A program made the translations under genes and the position numbers. This document shows positions 54,641 to 62,420 of a stretch of DNA of 64,000 bases, one piece after another (position 1 is the stretch's first letter; every line of letters starts with the position of its first letter). A model generated the notes under the pieces. That model was not told the DNA's origin. It did not search any database and saw only the letters and a list, made by a program, of their open reading frames with translations. Origin of the DNA: JACCUZ01 sp038246575 (lineage in GTDB: Bacteria > Actinomycetota > Actinomycetes > JACCUZ01); the NCBI GenBank assembly GCA_038246575.1, contig JBBRVU010000004.1:1-64000 (forward strand), given 5' to 3'.

Positions 54641-55900
54641 GTGTCCGAACACGAGCAGAGCCAGGGCACCCGGGCCGAGGACCAGGTCCGGGACCTGGTC
54701 GACCGGGCGTGGCCCGAGCTTGTTGACCTGTGTGCCGACCTGGTCGCCGCCCCGAGCGTGAACCCGCCGGGCGACACCCGCGCCGCGGCCCGGGTCGTGG
54801 CCGGCTTCCTGGCCGCTGCTGGCCTGAGCCCCGAGCTCGTCCACCAGGACCCGACCATGCCGAGCGTGCTGGCGCGGGCCACCGGTTCCGGCCTGGGCCG
54901 GCACTTGGTGCTCAACGTCCACCTGGACACGATGGAGCCCGGCGACGAGTCACTGTGGTCCGTCCCGCGATTCAGCCTGACCCGACGTGACGGACGGCTG
55001 CACGGCCTGGGCATGGGCAACATGAAGGGCGCGGTGGCCGGCATGACTCTGGCCTTCCGGGTGCTGGCCCGCGACGTCCGCTCCTGGTCGGGACGGCTGA
55101 CCTTCACCGCGGTTTCGGACGAGTGCGTCTTCGGTGACAACGGCGCCGCCTTCCTGCTGCGGCACCGAGGCCCGGAGGTCACCGGGGACGCCCTGATATG
55201 CGGGGAGGGCCCCGGTTTTGGCCGGTTGGCTCTGGCCGAGAAGGGGGTCGCGTGGTACGAGCTGGTTGCGAGCGCTGAGGGCGGGCACTCGTCTCGGGCC
55301 CGAGCCGGCAGCACGGCCTCGGCGCGTCTCGCGGCGGCGCTGCAGAGCCTAGACGGTATGAACGACATGACGGCCATTGCGCCCGCCCGGCTCAGCGGAC
55401 TCGCCCCCGACGACGTCGAGGCGCTGCGGCTTTCCGTCAATGCCGGGCGCCTCGAAGGCGGAACCTTCATCAGCCAGATCGCGACAACCGCGACGGCGCA
55501 GCTCGACGTCCGGGTGCCACCCGGTCTGACCCTGGACGAGGTGGAACGTGAGCTCGACCGTCGTCTCGAGCATTGCCCAGAGGTCACCTGGCGACGACTC
55601 AAGGGTTGGGAGGCCAACACCTCCGGCCTGGACCAGCCCTTCGCGGGGACCTTCGCCCAGGCCGTGCAGGACGTCACCGGGCAGCCGGCCGTGGTGACCG
55701 TCCGGCTGCCCGCCAGCGATGCCAGCCGCTGGCGATCCCTCGGTGTGCCCGCTGTCTGCTACGGACCGCAACCCACCTTGTCGGCCGGCATCGACGACTA
55801 CGCCGAGGAGAAGGCCGTGCGGGACTGTGCCGCCATCTACGCCCTCGCAGCACTGCGCTACCTCAGCGGTGACTCCCTCGCGGGTGACGAGCCGCATTGA
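54641..55900 (+). CDS. M20-family amidohydrolase with altered metal ligands
   Basis: A 419-residue protein of the ArgE/DapE/CPG2 group. The GTG at 54641 has AGGAGG 8 bp upstream, 1 bp after the GGT stop. VHLDT near residue 90 keeps the first His and Asp. Where the family has the bridging Asp (GxxDMKG), this one reads GMGNMKGAVAG. Where it has DEE, it reads SDECVFGD. At the last His position it reads LSAGIDDY. Three of five metal ligands are therefore changed, while the base Glu and the GEGP segment remain. It may use another metal, have shifted chemistry or bind without hydrolysis. It probably works with the GGT-like enzyme. Confidence 0.85.
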   Translation: MSEHEQSQGTRAEDQVRDLVDRAWPELVDLCADLVAAPSVNPPGDTRAAARVVAGFLAAAGLSPELVHQDPTMPSVLARATGSGLGRHLVLNVHLDTMEPGDESLWSVPRFSLTRRDGRLHGLGMGNMKGAVAGMTLAFRVLARDVRSWSGRLTFTAVSDECVFGDNGAAFLLRHRGPEVTGDALICGEGPGFGRLALAEKGVAWYELVASAEGGHSSRARAGSTASARLAAALQSLDGMNDMTAIAPARLSGLAPDDVEALRLSVNAGRLEGGTFISQIATTATAQLDVRVPPGLTLDEVERELDRRLEHCPEVTWRRLKGWEANTSGLDQPFAGTFAQAVQDVTGQPAVVTVRLPASDASRWRSLGVPAVCYGPQPTLSAGIDDYAEEKAVRDCAAIYALAALRYLSGDSLAGDEPH

Positions 55901-56705
55901 CAACCACCTGGTTCTGACCGGCTACCACCGGCGCGTCCCAACGAGCCGCCTCGCGAACCAGCCTCCGCACCGACTCCAGGGCCTGCGCGACCGCGTGCTC
56001 GAGTCCTCCCCTTGCGCCGAGCCTGGCGGAGTAGAAGTGCGGACGTTCTCCGCCAGGTCCGTGGCATCCGCGGGGGAGATCCACGTCCGCTGTCGGGCAG
56101 CGACCCGATAGGACATGTGACCCTGCGTGTGACCTGGTGTGTGGATCGGGGGCAAACTCGGGATCGCCGTCCAACAGCAGCCAGTCGACCTCCTGACCCT
56201 GCCAGTCCGCGCCGGAACCCGTCGCCGAGCCCGACCGGTCCGCTGGCGGCGAAGTCCAGCTCCAATTTGTGGACAGCGACCGGCTTCGCGCAGGCAAGGG
56301 CAGCGATCCCGTCGGAGTGGTCGAGAGGCAGGTGCGAGACAGCCACCCAAGACGGGGCCAGTCGGCGCGAGCCCGACGGCCTCGAGGGGCGCTCACCAGC
56401 GGGTCGCCGGGCAGGCCTCATGTCCATCCGGCGGCCTCAGGCGGCATCGGGTGCAAGTGCGGCGGGTCGGAGTTCTGATCGTGTTCGCCGAAGGCATCCG
56501 TGGCGGCAGCCTCGGACGCATCACTGGCCGGGTCGTCATCAGCTGCCCAAGCCATTCCGCTGTCAAACCGGACCCAGCCCACCGCCGTCTCCACCAGCAG
56601 ACCGGTCAACGGCTCCCAGCCCAGCAGACCGTCGCCGCCGCGCAGCGACAGCCCGTGCGAGAGGCCTTCCGCGCCGAACTGCAGCAGGAGCAGCCGACGC
56701 GCCAT
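55863..56705 (-). pseudogene. N-acyl-homoserine-lactonase-like metallo-beta-lactamase pseudogene
   Basis: Pieces of one protein appear in order in different minus-strand frames: the N-terminus MARRLLLLQFGAE and VETAVGWVRFDSGM (from 56705), the metal motif SHLPLDHSDGI (near 56330), VDWLLLDGDPEFAPD (near 56170), HTPGHTQGHMSYRV (near 56120), DATDLAENV (near 56070) and a C-terminal helix ending WDAPVVAGQNQVV. That is the layout of AHL-lactonase-type metallo-beta-lactamases. At least four frame changes are needed, so the gene is dead. It is the last gene of the long minus-strand operon and runs into the convergent M20 gene. Confidence 0.75.
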
Positions 56706-56719
56706 TCGGACGGACTCGG

Positions 56720-58162
56720 TCACGCTCCAGTGACTTGTGCACCGACCGGGCCCGGCAGCGGAACAGCGGATGCAACTCGGTAGCGGCGCATCAGCAGGTA
56801 GTACAGCCCACCGGACACCACGAAACCGACGATGAACGAGATGTCTGCTCCCCCTAGGCTGTCGACGAAGGAACCCGTCAGCCACGTGCTGTTGATGAAC
56901 GGCAGCATCACCAGCATGCCGACCACGTAGGCGACCAGAGCATTGACAGCAAAGCCACGATGGGTGCCGGACCCGGGGTCCTGGTAGTAGCGGCCGCGCT
57001 TCTGGAAGAAGGCCGCCACGTCGTAGTGCCCGTGCTTGATCAAGTAGAAGTCGGTCAGGTTGACGGTCCCCCACGGCACGAAGCCGACCTGGAGCAGCAC
57101 CAGGAAGTTGGTGGCGTTGGCGATGAAGTTGGACGATGCCAGCAACGCCACCCCACCGCCGATCACGAAGGTCGGCAGCAGCAGCGTGACCCGGGCCCTG
57201 ACCCCGGGACGCACTTCACGGACCGAGCTGATCGCGGTGATGAGGTTGAGCATTCCGCCGTAAAGGCTCATCGAGTTGTTGCCACTAATGGCCAGAGCAC
57301 CCACGAGCAGCACCAGCGCCGCAATTGCGCCGCCGCCCAGCACCGAGTTGGCGGCCTGGAGCGTGCCCTGCTTGGCGAACTGGAAGACCAGAACCACGCC
57401 GATGACCTCCGACCAGAGGGCACTGAGCGACGTGCCCAGAAAGGTGGCCCAGAACGTCGAGGACACGCTGGTGTCCTCGGGCAGGTAGCGCGAGTAGTCC
57501 GAGACATACGGCGCGTAGGTGAGCTGGAACGTCGCGATGATGGCGATCGCCGGCACGAACGGGCCGCCGGCGAAGCCCGAGGTCGTCCACGACACCCCAC
57601 CGTGGTGAGCGGTGGCGATGCTCAGCGCGACCACGGAGATGGCCAGCGGCCAGGTGGCCAAGCGCGCCGCCTTGTGGATCACCGAGTAGCCCATGAGTGC
57701 CAGCGCCAGGCTGATCAAGGCGCATCCGGTGATCGCGACGTTGAGACTGAGGCCGGGAATGACCGCCGTCACGGCCTGGCCGGCGATGATCGCGGTCAGC
57801 ACGAAGAACCCGCCGTACAACAGCGCTGCGAGCGCCACCGGCAGCAGCGCGCCGTAGTAGCCGAACTGCCCACGGCTCTGGATCAGCTGCGGAACGCCGA
57901 GCGCGGGGCCCTGCGCCGAGTGGTAAGCCATGAACGCCGAGCCGACGATGTTGCCGATGACGACGGCGAGTACGGCCCACAGCAGGCCGTTGCCCACGAA
58001 GACCGCCACCGCGCCGAACACGGCGTTACCGACGTTGAGGTTGGCGGCGAACTAGACGAAGAAGAGGTCACGGGCTGACCCGTGCCGGTCCCGCGCATCG
58101 ATGACGTCGATGTGGTGGGTCTCGGGGGTGAATCCTCGCTGTGATGGGGCCTCGGTGCTCAT
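56720..58162 (-). pseudogene. NCS1-family nucleobase/hydantoin-type permease with in-frame amber codon
   Basis: A 480-residue permease, complete except for one TAG at 58052-58054 (codon 37). The frame before the stop (MSTEAPSQRGFTPETHHID then SARDLFFV) and after it (FAANLNVGNAVFGAVAVFV) is continuous. The family normally has Trp between FFV and FAAN, so TGG to TAG is the obvious change. About eleven to twelve membrane helices follow. NCS1 proteins import purines, cytosine, allantoin or hydantoins. Start at 58162 with AAGGAAG upstream. A restart at the GTG at 58021 would lack the first half of helix 1. Confidence 0.82.
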
Positions 58163-58199
58163 GGTGACGCTCGCTTCCTTGAGGGTGTGTTCTGCTTCG

Positions 58200-58634
58200 T
58201 CAGTCGGGGATGCCGGCCGAGCGAAGACCCGCTTCGGCACAGGCTCTGTCGATGTGCGCCGCCGCGCCGCTGACCCCGAGACCGCCGACGACCTCGCCGT
58301 CAACGATCACGGGGAGGCCGCCGGCGAAGACGACCATCCGTCCGCCCAGAGTGGTGTTGAACCCCCAGTCCCCGCCACCGGGCTGCGTGGTCGATGCCCA
58401 GGTGTCGGTCGGGAGCCCGCACGCGACGGCAGTGAACGCCTTGTCGATGGCCAGGGCCACCGCGATGATCTGAGCGCCGTCCATCCGCGCGGCGGCGACC
58501 AGGTTTCCGCCGCGGTCGACCACGGCCACGCCCATGGACTTGCCCTGGGCGCGCGCCTCGACCTTGACTCCGGCGAGAAGCGTCTCGGCCAGCTCGAGGG
58601 AGACGTTGGGCACGGTGATGGTCTGGTCGCTCAT
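58200..58634 (-). CDS. GlcG/HbpS-family (DUF336) protein
   Basis: A 144-residue small protein. ARAQGKSMGVAVVDRGGNLVAAARMDGA and GGLPVIVDGEVVGGLGVSGA are the two conserved strands of the GlcG/HbpS fold. Members bind haem or cobalamin-like ligands or small acids, and often sit in diol, glycolate and acetoin catabolic operons. The ATG at 58634 overlaps the E2 stop (ATGA). No secretion signal is seen. The precise function is unknown. Confidence 0.85.
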   Translation of the reverse strand: MSDQTITVPNVSLELAETLLAGVKVEARAQGKSMGVAVVDRGGNLVAAARMDGAQIIAVALAIDKAFTAVACGLPTDTWASTTQPGGGDWGFNTTLGGRMVVFAGGLPVIVDGEVVGGLGVSGAAAHIDRACAEAGLRSAGIPD

Positions 58635-59305
58635 GCGGCGTCCCCCGGGTGGTCGTGCATCCACGTGGCGTCGCGCAGCCGGTCGGTGACCTCGCGCAGG
58701 AAGAGGGCAGCCGGCTGCCCGTCGACCACGCGGTGGTCGCAGCTCAGCGCCAGGGTCATGGTGCCGTCGCTCCTTGTGCCGGCGACGGCAAGGATGGCGG
58801 CTTGCGGTGGTAGCACCAGCGCCCGGAACCGGCTGACACCGGTGGGCCCGAGGTTGGAGACGGTGAACGTCGTGGACAACAGGTCTGCTGGCCGCAGCCT
58901 GCCCCCTGCCGCGGCCTCGGTGAGAGCGCGACGGCGGCCCGCCAGCTCGAGCAGACTGAGCCGGTCGGCGTCGAGGATGGCCGGCACCAGCAGACCGTCC
59001 TGCTCCGGATGTGCGATCGCGAAGCCGAGGTTGATGCTGCCGTACTCGACGATGCCGTCGTTGGTCAAAGCGGCGTTGAGCCGGGGGTGCGCGCGCAGGG
59101 CTCGTGCCGTGGCCGCGTGCACCATGTCGGTCACTGACACCGGGCTGTCCCACCGGGTCCGCATCTCGGCGAGGCCGCGGACGTCGACCTCGTACTCGAC
59201 GGTGAATTGCGGGACCGCTGCGCTGGCGGTCACGGTGCGTGCCACCGCGGTCCGTAATCGAGTGAGAGGCACCAGCCGGTCGCCCGCATGGACCTGGGTG
59301 GTCAT
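58631..59305 (-). CDS. 2-oxo acid dehydrogenase E2, stand-alone catalytic domain
   Basis: A 224-residue acyltransferase domain that moves an acyl group from lipoamide to CoA. RLRTAVARTVTASAAVPQF starts the fold, TFTVSNLGPTGVSRF lies near residue 155 and the active site SCDHRVVDGQPAALFL near 195, with catalytic His and Asp present. The usual lipoyl and E1/E3-binding domains are missing. The lipoyl domain is a separate upstream gene. The ATG at 59305 overlaps the lipoyl-protein stop (ATGA). Confidence 0.9.
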   Translation of the reverse strand: MTTQVHAGDRLVPLTRLRTAVARTVTASAAVPQFTVEYEVDVRGLAEMRTRWDSPVSVTDMVHAATARALRAHPRLNAALTNDGIVEYGSINLGFAIAHPEQDGLLVPAILDADRLSLLELAGRRRALTEAAAGGRLRPADLLSTTFTVSNLGPTGVSRFRALVLPPQAAILAVAGTRSDGTMTLALSCDHRVVDGQPAALFLREVTDRLRDATWMHDHPGDAA

Positions 59306-59541
59306 GCGCCGTCCTGCTCGATGCGGGCGATGACGGCCCCGACGTCGGCGGACTCGCCGTCCGGCACGAGGATCTCGCTCAGCCGGCCGGCCCCGGGTGC
59401 CTCGACCTCGGCGTCGACCTTGTCCGACTCGACCCGCACGATCGGCTGTCCTTCGGTGACGGTATCGCCCACCGCGACCAGCCACTCCGAGATCACGGCT
59501 TCCTGCATCGTCATGCCCCATTTGGGCAGCGGAACATCCAC
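59302..59541 (-). CDS. Stand-alone lipoyl-domain protein
   Basis: A 79-residue protein that is almost exactly one lipoyl domain. The modified Lys lies in VESDKVDAEVEAP near residue 42. The N-terminus MDVPLPKWGMTMQEAVISEW matches the beginning of many E2 proteins. It starts at GTG, 1 bp after the E1beta stop. Lipoylation could be supplied by the lipA gene of the divergent operon. It would carry intermediates between E1, the separate E2 catalytic protein and an E3 encoded elsewhere. Confidence 0.92.
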   Translation of the reverse strand: MDVPLPKWGMTMQEAVISEWLVAVGDTVTEGQPIVRVESDKVDAEVEAPGAGRLSEILVPDGESADVGAVIARIEQDGA

Positions 59542-59542
59542 G

Positions 59543-60535
59543 TCAGGCTCCTACGCTCGTCGAGGTCAGGGTCTTCTCGATGGCGGTCCGGATGTCGTTC
59601 TCGTTGACGACGACCCGCGCCTCGAGCGGCGGCGAGAACGGGATGGGCACGTCGGCCCAGGCCACTCGCTGGGGGGCGGACTTGAGGACGTCGAAGGCCT
59701 GCTCCGTCACCATTGCCACGATCTCGCTCGCGGCACTGCAGGTGAGGCGGGCGTTGTCGCACACGACGAGCCGACCGGTCTTCGCAACCGATTCGAGGAT
59801 CGTCACGGTGTCCATCGGCACCAGCGTGCGCGGGTCGATCACCTCGACCGACACGCCGCTCTTCTCCATCTCGGCGGCGACGGCGAGGGCCTTGTGCACG
59901 AGAGCCCCGATGGCGACGACCGTGACGTCGGTGCCGAGGCGCTTCACGTCGGCCACGCCGATCGGGATGGCGTAGGCCTCTTCCGGGACCGGCCCTTTGG
60001 TGCCCGCGAGCACGGCGTCCTGGAAGTAGACGACCGGGTTGGGGTCGCGCACCGCCGAGAGCATCAGCCCCTTCGCGTCGTACGGCGTAGAAGGCATCAC
60101 GATCTTCAGGCCGGCCACGTTCATCAGCATCGGGTGCGGGTTCTCGGAGTGCTGTGCCGCCGAGGAGCCACTCGGCCCGGACATGGTGAAGTAGACGATC
60201 GGCAGTTCTACCTGACCACCGGACATGTACCGCAGCTTCGCGGCCTGGTTGGCGACCTGGTCCATGGCGACGTAGAAGAACGACCCGATCATCAGGTCGA
60301 CGACCGGCTTGAGGCCGACCGCGGCTGCGCCCACGCAAGCACCGACGAAGGTGGCCTCGGAGATCGGTGTGTTGCGCACCCGGTGCTCGCCGTACTGCTG
60401 GATCAGCCCTCGGGTGCCGCCGATGATAGATCGGTCGACGTCCTCGCCGAGCACAACCACGGTGTCGTCCTCGGCCATGGCCGCGCCGAGGCCCTCGGCC
60501 ATGGCCTTCATGAAGTACTGCATTCGCTCGGTCAT
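59543..60535 (-). CDS. 2-oxo acid dehydrogenase E1 beta subunit (acetoin/pyruvate type)
   Basis: A 330-residue transketolase-like subunit. EDVDRSIIGGTRGLIQQYG, TPISEATFVGACVGAAAVG and EVIDPRTLVPMDTVTI are family landmarks. The beta subunit provides the pyrimidine-binding Glu (in ISEATF). It follows the alpha gene by 13 bp with a good upstream GAG-rich site. Similarity in feel is closest to acetoin or pyruvate dehydrogenase beta chains rather than branched-chain enzymes, but the substrate is not settled. Confidence 0.92.
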   Translation of the reverse strand: MTERMQYFMKAMAEGLGAAMAEDDTVVVLGEDVDRSIIGGTRGLIQQYGEHRVRNTPISEATFVGACVGAAAVGLKPVVDLMIGSFFYVAMDQVANQAAKLRYMSGGQVELPIVYFTMSGPSGSSAAQHSENPHPMLMNVAGLKIVMPSTPYDAKGLMLSAVRDPNPVVYFQDAVLAGTKGPVPEEAYAIPIGVADVKRLGTDVTVVAIGALVHKALAVAAEMEKSGVSVEVIDPRTLVPMDTVTILESVAKTGRLVVCDNARLTCSAASEIVAMVTEQAFDVLKSAPQRVAWADVPIPFSPPLEARVVVNENDIRTAIEKTLTSTSVGA

Positions 60536-60548
60536 CTCGGGCGACCTT

Positions 60549-61547
60549 TCAGCTCGGGGTGACGGGGGTGGCGAACAGGTCCGCGAGCGCTTCCTCGGCG
60601 TCGGGGAAGGGGCTGTTCTCGGCGTAGGTGACGGCGTCCTCGACCCGCTGGGTCTCCTCGGCGTCGACCTGGTCGAGGGCGGCAGCGTCGTGCACGCCGC
60701 TGAGTAGATGCTCGCGGAACCGGGCGATCGGCTCCTGGGCGCGCCACTGGTCCTGCTCGTCCTGAGGGCGGTAGTTACCGGCGAAGGTCTCCTCGCCCTC
60801 GTTGTGGCCGTGCCAGCGGTAGGTGCGGGCCTCGATCAGTGTTGGGCCGTGGCCGGCCCTGGCTCGCGCCACGGCTTCGTCGGCGACAGCCCGCACGGCC
60901 ATCACGTCGTTGCCGTCGACAGCGATGCCGGGGATGCCGAACGGAGTGCCTCGGTCGGAGATCTTGCCGGCGGTGAGCTTCTCGGTGGGCGTCCACTCGG
61001 TGTAGCCGTTGTTCTCGCAGGCGAAGATCACCGGCAGCTTCCAGATGGCCGCGAGGTTCATCGCCTCGAAGAACACGCCCTGGTTGGACGCGCCATCGCC
61101 GAAGAATGTCACGGTGACGTTGTCCCGGCCGAGCTGCTTGTCACCGAAGGCCGCGCCGGTGCCGATCGGGATCCCGCCACCCACGATGCCGTTGGTGCCG
61201 ATGATGCCGAGGCCGAAGTCGACGATGTGCATCGAGCCGCCTTTGCCTCGACAGTAGCCGCTGACCCGGCCGAAAAGCTCGGCCATCATCCGGTCCACCT
61301 GGGCGCCTTTGGCGATCAGGTGACCGTGGCCGCGATGGGTGGAAGTGATGCGGTCGTCGGCCCTCAGAGCCGAGCAGAGACCGACCGCGACGGCCTCCTC
61401 TCCGATGTACAGGTGCACGAAGCCGGGGAGCTTTCCACGCTTGAACAGCGCGGCCAGCTTCTCCTCGAATCGGCGGATGCGGACCATCCTGCGGTACATG
61501 TCGAGCAACTCGGTGCTCTGGATCTCGGGAGCAGTCAAGGTCACCAC
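60549..61547 (-). CDS. 2-oxo acid dehydrogenase E1 alpha subunit (acetoin/pyruvate type)
   Basis: A 332-residue thiamine-diphosphate enzyme subunit. The TPP motif runs from GDGASNQGVFFEAMN near residue 147 to ENN near 172. HLYIGEEAVAVGLC, STHRGHGHLIAKG and GKGGSMHIVDF are shared with AcoA/PdhA proteins. The GTG at 61547 is followed by an alternative GTG one codon on. It is the first gene of a minus-strand run reaching 55863, and its promoter shares the 61548-61622 spacer with the SDR-lipA operon. Confidence 0.92.
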   Translation of the reverse strand: MVTLTAPEIQSTELLDMYRRMVRIRRFEEKLAALFKRGKLPGFVHLYIGEEAVAVGLCSALRADDRITSTHRGHGHLIAKGAQVDRMMAELFGRVSGYCRGKGGSMHIVDFGLGIIGTNGIVGGGIPIGTGAAFGDKQLGRDNVTVTFFGDGASNQGVFFEAMNLAAIWKLPVIFACENNGYTEWTPTEKLTAGKISDRGTPFGIPGIAVDGNDVMAVRAVADEAVARARAGHGPTLIEARTYRWHGHNEGEETFAGNYRPQDEQDQWRAQEPIARFREHLLSGVHDAAALDQVDAEETQRVEDAVTYAENSPFPDAEEALADLFATPVTPS

Positions 61548-61586
61548 TAGCCTCCGGGGCTGCGCGCGTGTTTCGTCTGAGACTTT

Positions 61587-61592
61587 GTATAC
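61587..61592. promoter_or_regulatory. GTATAC operator candidate in the E1alpha / SDR-lipA divergent promoter
   Basis: GTATAC occurs within TTTGTATACGTTA in a 75-bp A/T-richer spacer between two divergent operons. It is the third such palindrome at a catabolic promoter in this cluster. It lies 40 bp from the minus-strand start and 31 bp from the plus-strand start. Confidence 0.55.
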
Positions 61593-61622
61593 GTTATTCT
61601 TTCATCTGGCAAGGGAGGCAGC

Positions 61623-62420
61623 ATGGCGAATGCCGGAGAACTTCTCGCGGGATGTGGCGCCGTGATCACCGGAGGCGCGCGAGGCATCGGGCTCACTGTT
61701 GGCGAGCGCTTCGTGGCCGCCGGGGCGGGTGTGGTGCTCGCCGACATCGATGCGGACGGAGCCCGCCGCGAGGCCAACCGCCTCAGCGAGGGCTGCGCGG
61801 CTCCGGTGCTCGGCGCCGCGGTCGATGTGACCGACGAGGCCTCGGTCGCAGTGCTGGTCGAGGAGGCCGTGAGCGGCCTGGGTCATGTCGACGTTGTCGT
61901 GATCAATGCGGGCATCCTGCACCTCGCCCCGGTCCTCGACACCGACCTCGATGCCTGGCGCCGGGTGCTCGAGGTCAACCTGACCGGAGCGTTCGTGACC
62001 GCGCGCGCGTTCGGCCGGCTGATGATCGACCAGGGTCGTGGCGGGCGGGTGATCATGTCGTCATCGCTGTTCGGCCTGCGCGGGGGCCGGGACAACGGCG
62101 CCTATTCGGCCACGAAGTTCGGCATGGTAGGACTGGCGCAGTGCCTGGCCGCGGAGTGGGCATCGCACGGGATCACGGTCAATTCGGTTTGCCCCGGTCA
62201 GGTCGACACCCCGATGATGCAGCAGCTGTTCCGTGACCGGGCGGCGTCGCGTGGCACTACGGAGGAGACGGTGGCAACCGAGCTGCTCGCCAAGATCCCG
62301 ATGGGGCGCCTGGCCGACCCGGCGGAGATCGCCGACGTCTACGTCTTCCTCGCCTCCCAGTTGAGCCGGTACGTCACCGGGCAGGCGTTGGTCGCCGATG
62401 GCGGCTGGCAGATCTCGTGA
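61623..62420 (+). CDS. SDR-family NAD-dependent dehydrogenase
   Basis: A 265-residue short-chain dehydrogenase with AGGGAGG upstream of the ATG. TGGARGIGLTVGERF (residues 16-30), LADID after strand 2 (NAD preference), INAGIL near 98, SSSLFGLRGG near 143 and YSATKFG near 161 are all present. In acetoin-type clusters such enzymes act as acetoin, diacetyl or butanediol dehydrogenases. That assignment is contextual. It overlaps lipA by GTGA. Confidence 0.9.
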   Translation: MANAGELLAGCGAVITGGARGIGLTVGERFVAAGAGVVLADIDADGARREANRLSEGCAAPVLGAAVDVTDEASVAVLVEEAVSGLGHVDVVVINAGILHLAPVLDTDLDAWRRVLEVNLTGAFVTARAFGRLMIDQGRGGRVIMSSSLFGLRGGRDNGAYSATKFGMVGLAQCLAAEWASHGITVNSVCPGQVDTPMMQQLFRDRAASRGTTEETVATELLAKIPMGRLADPAEIADVYVFLASQLSRYVTGQALVADGGWQIS

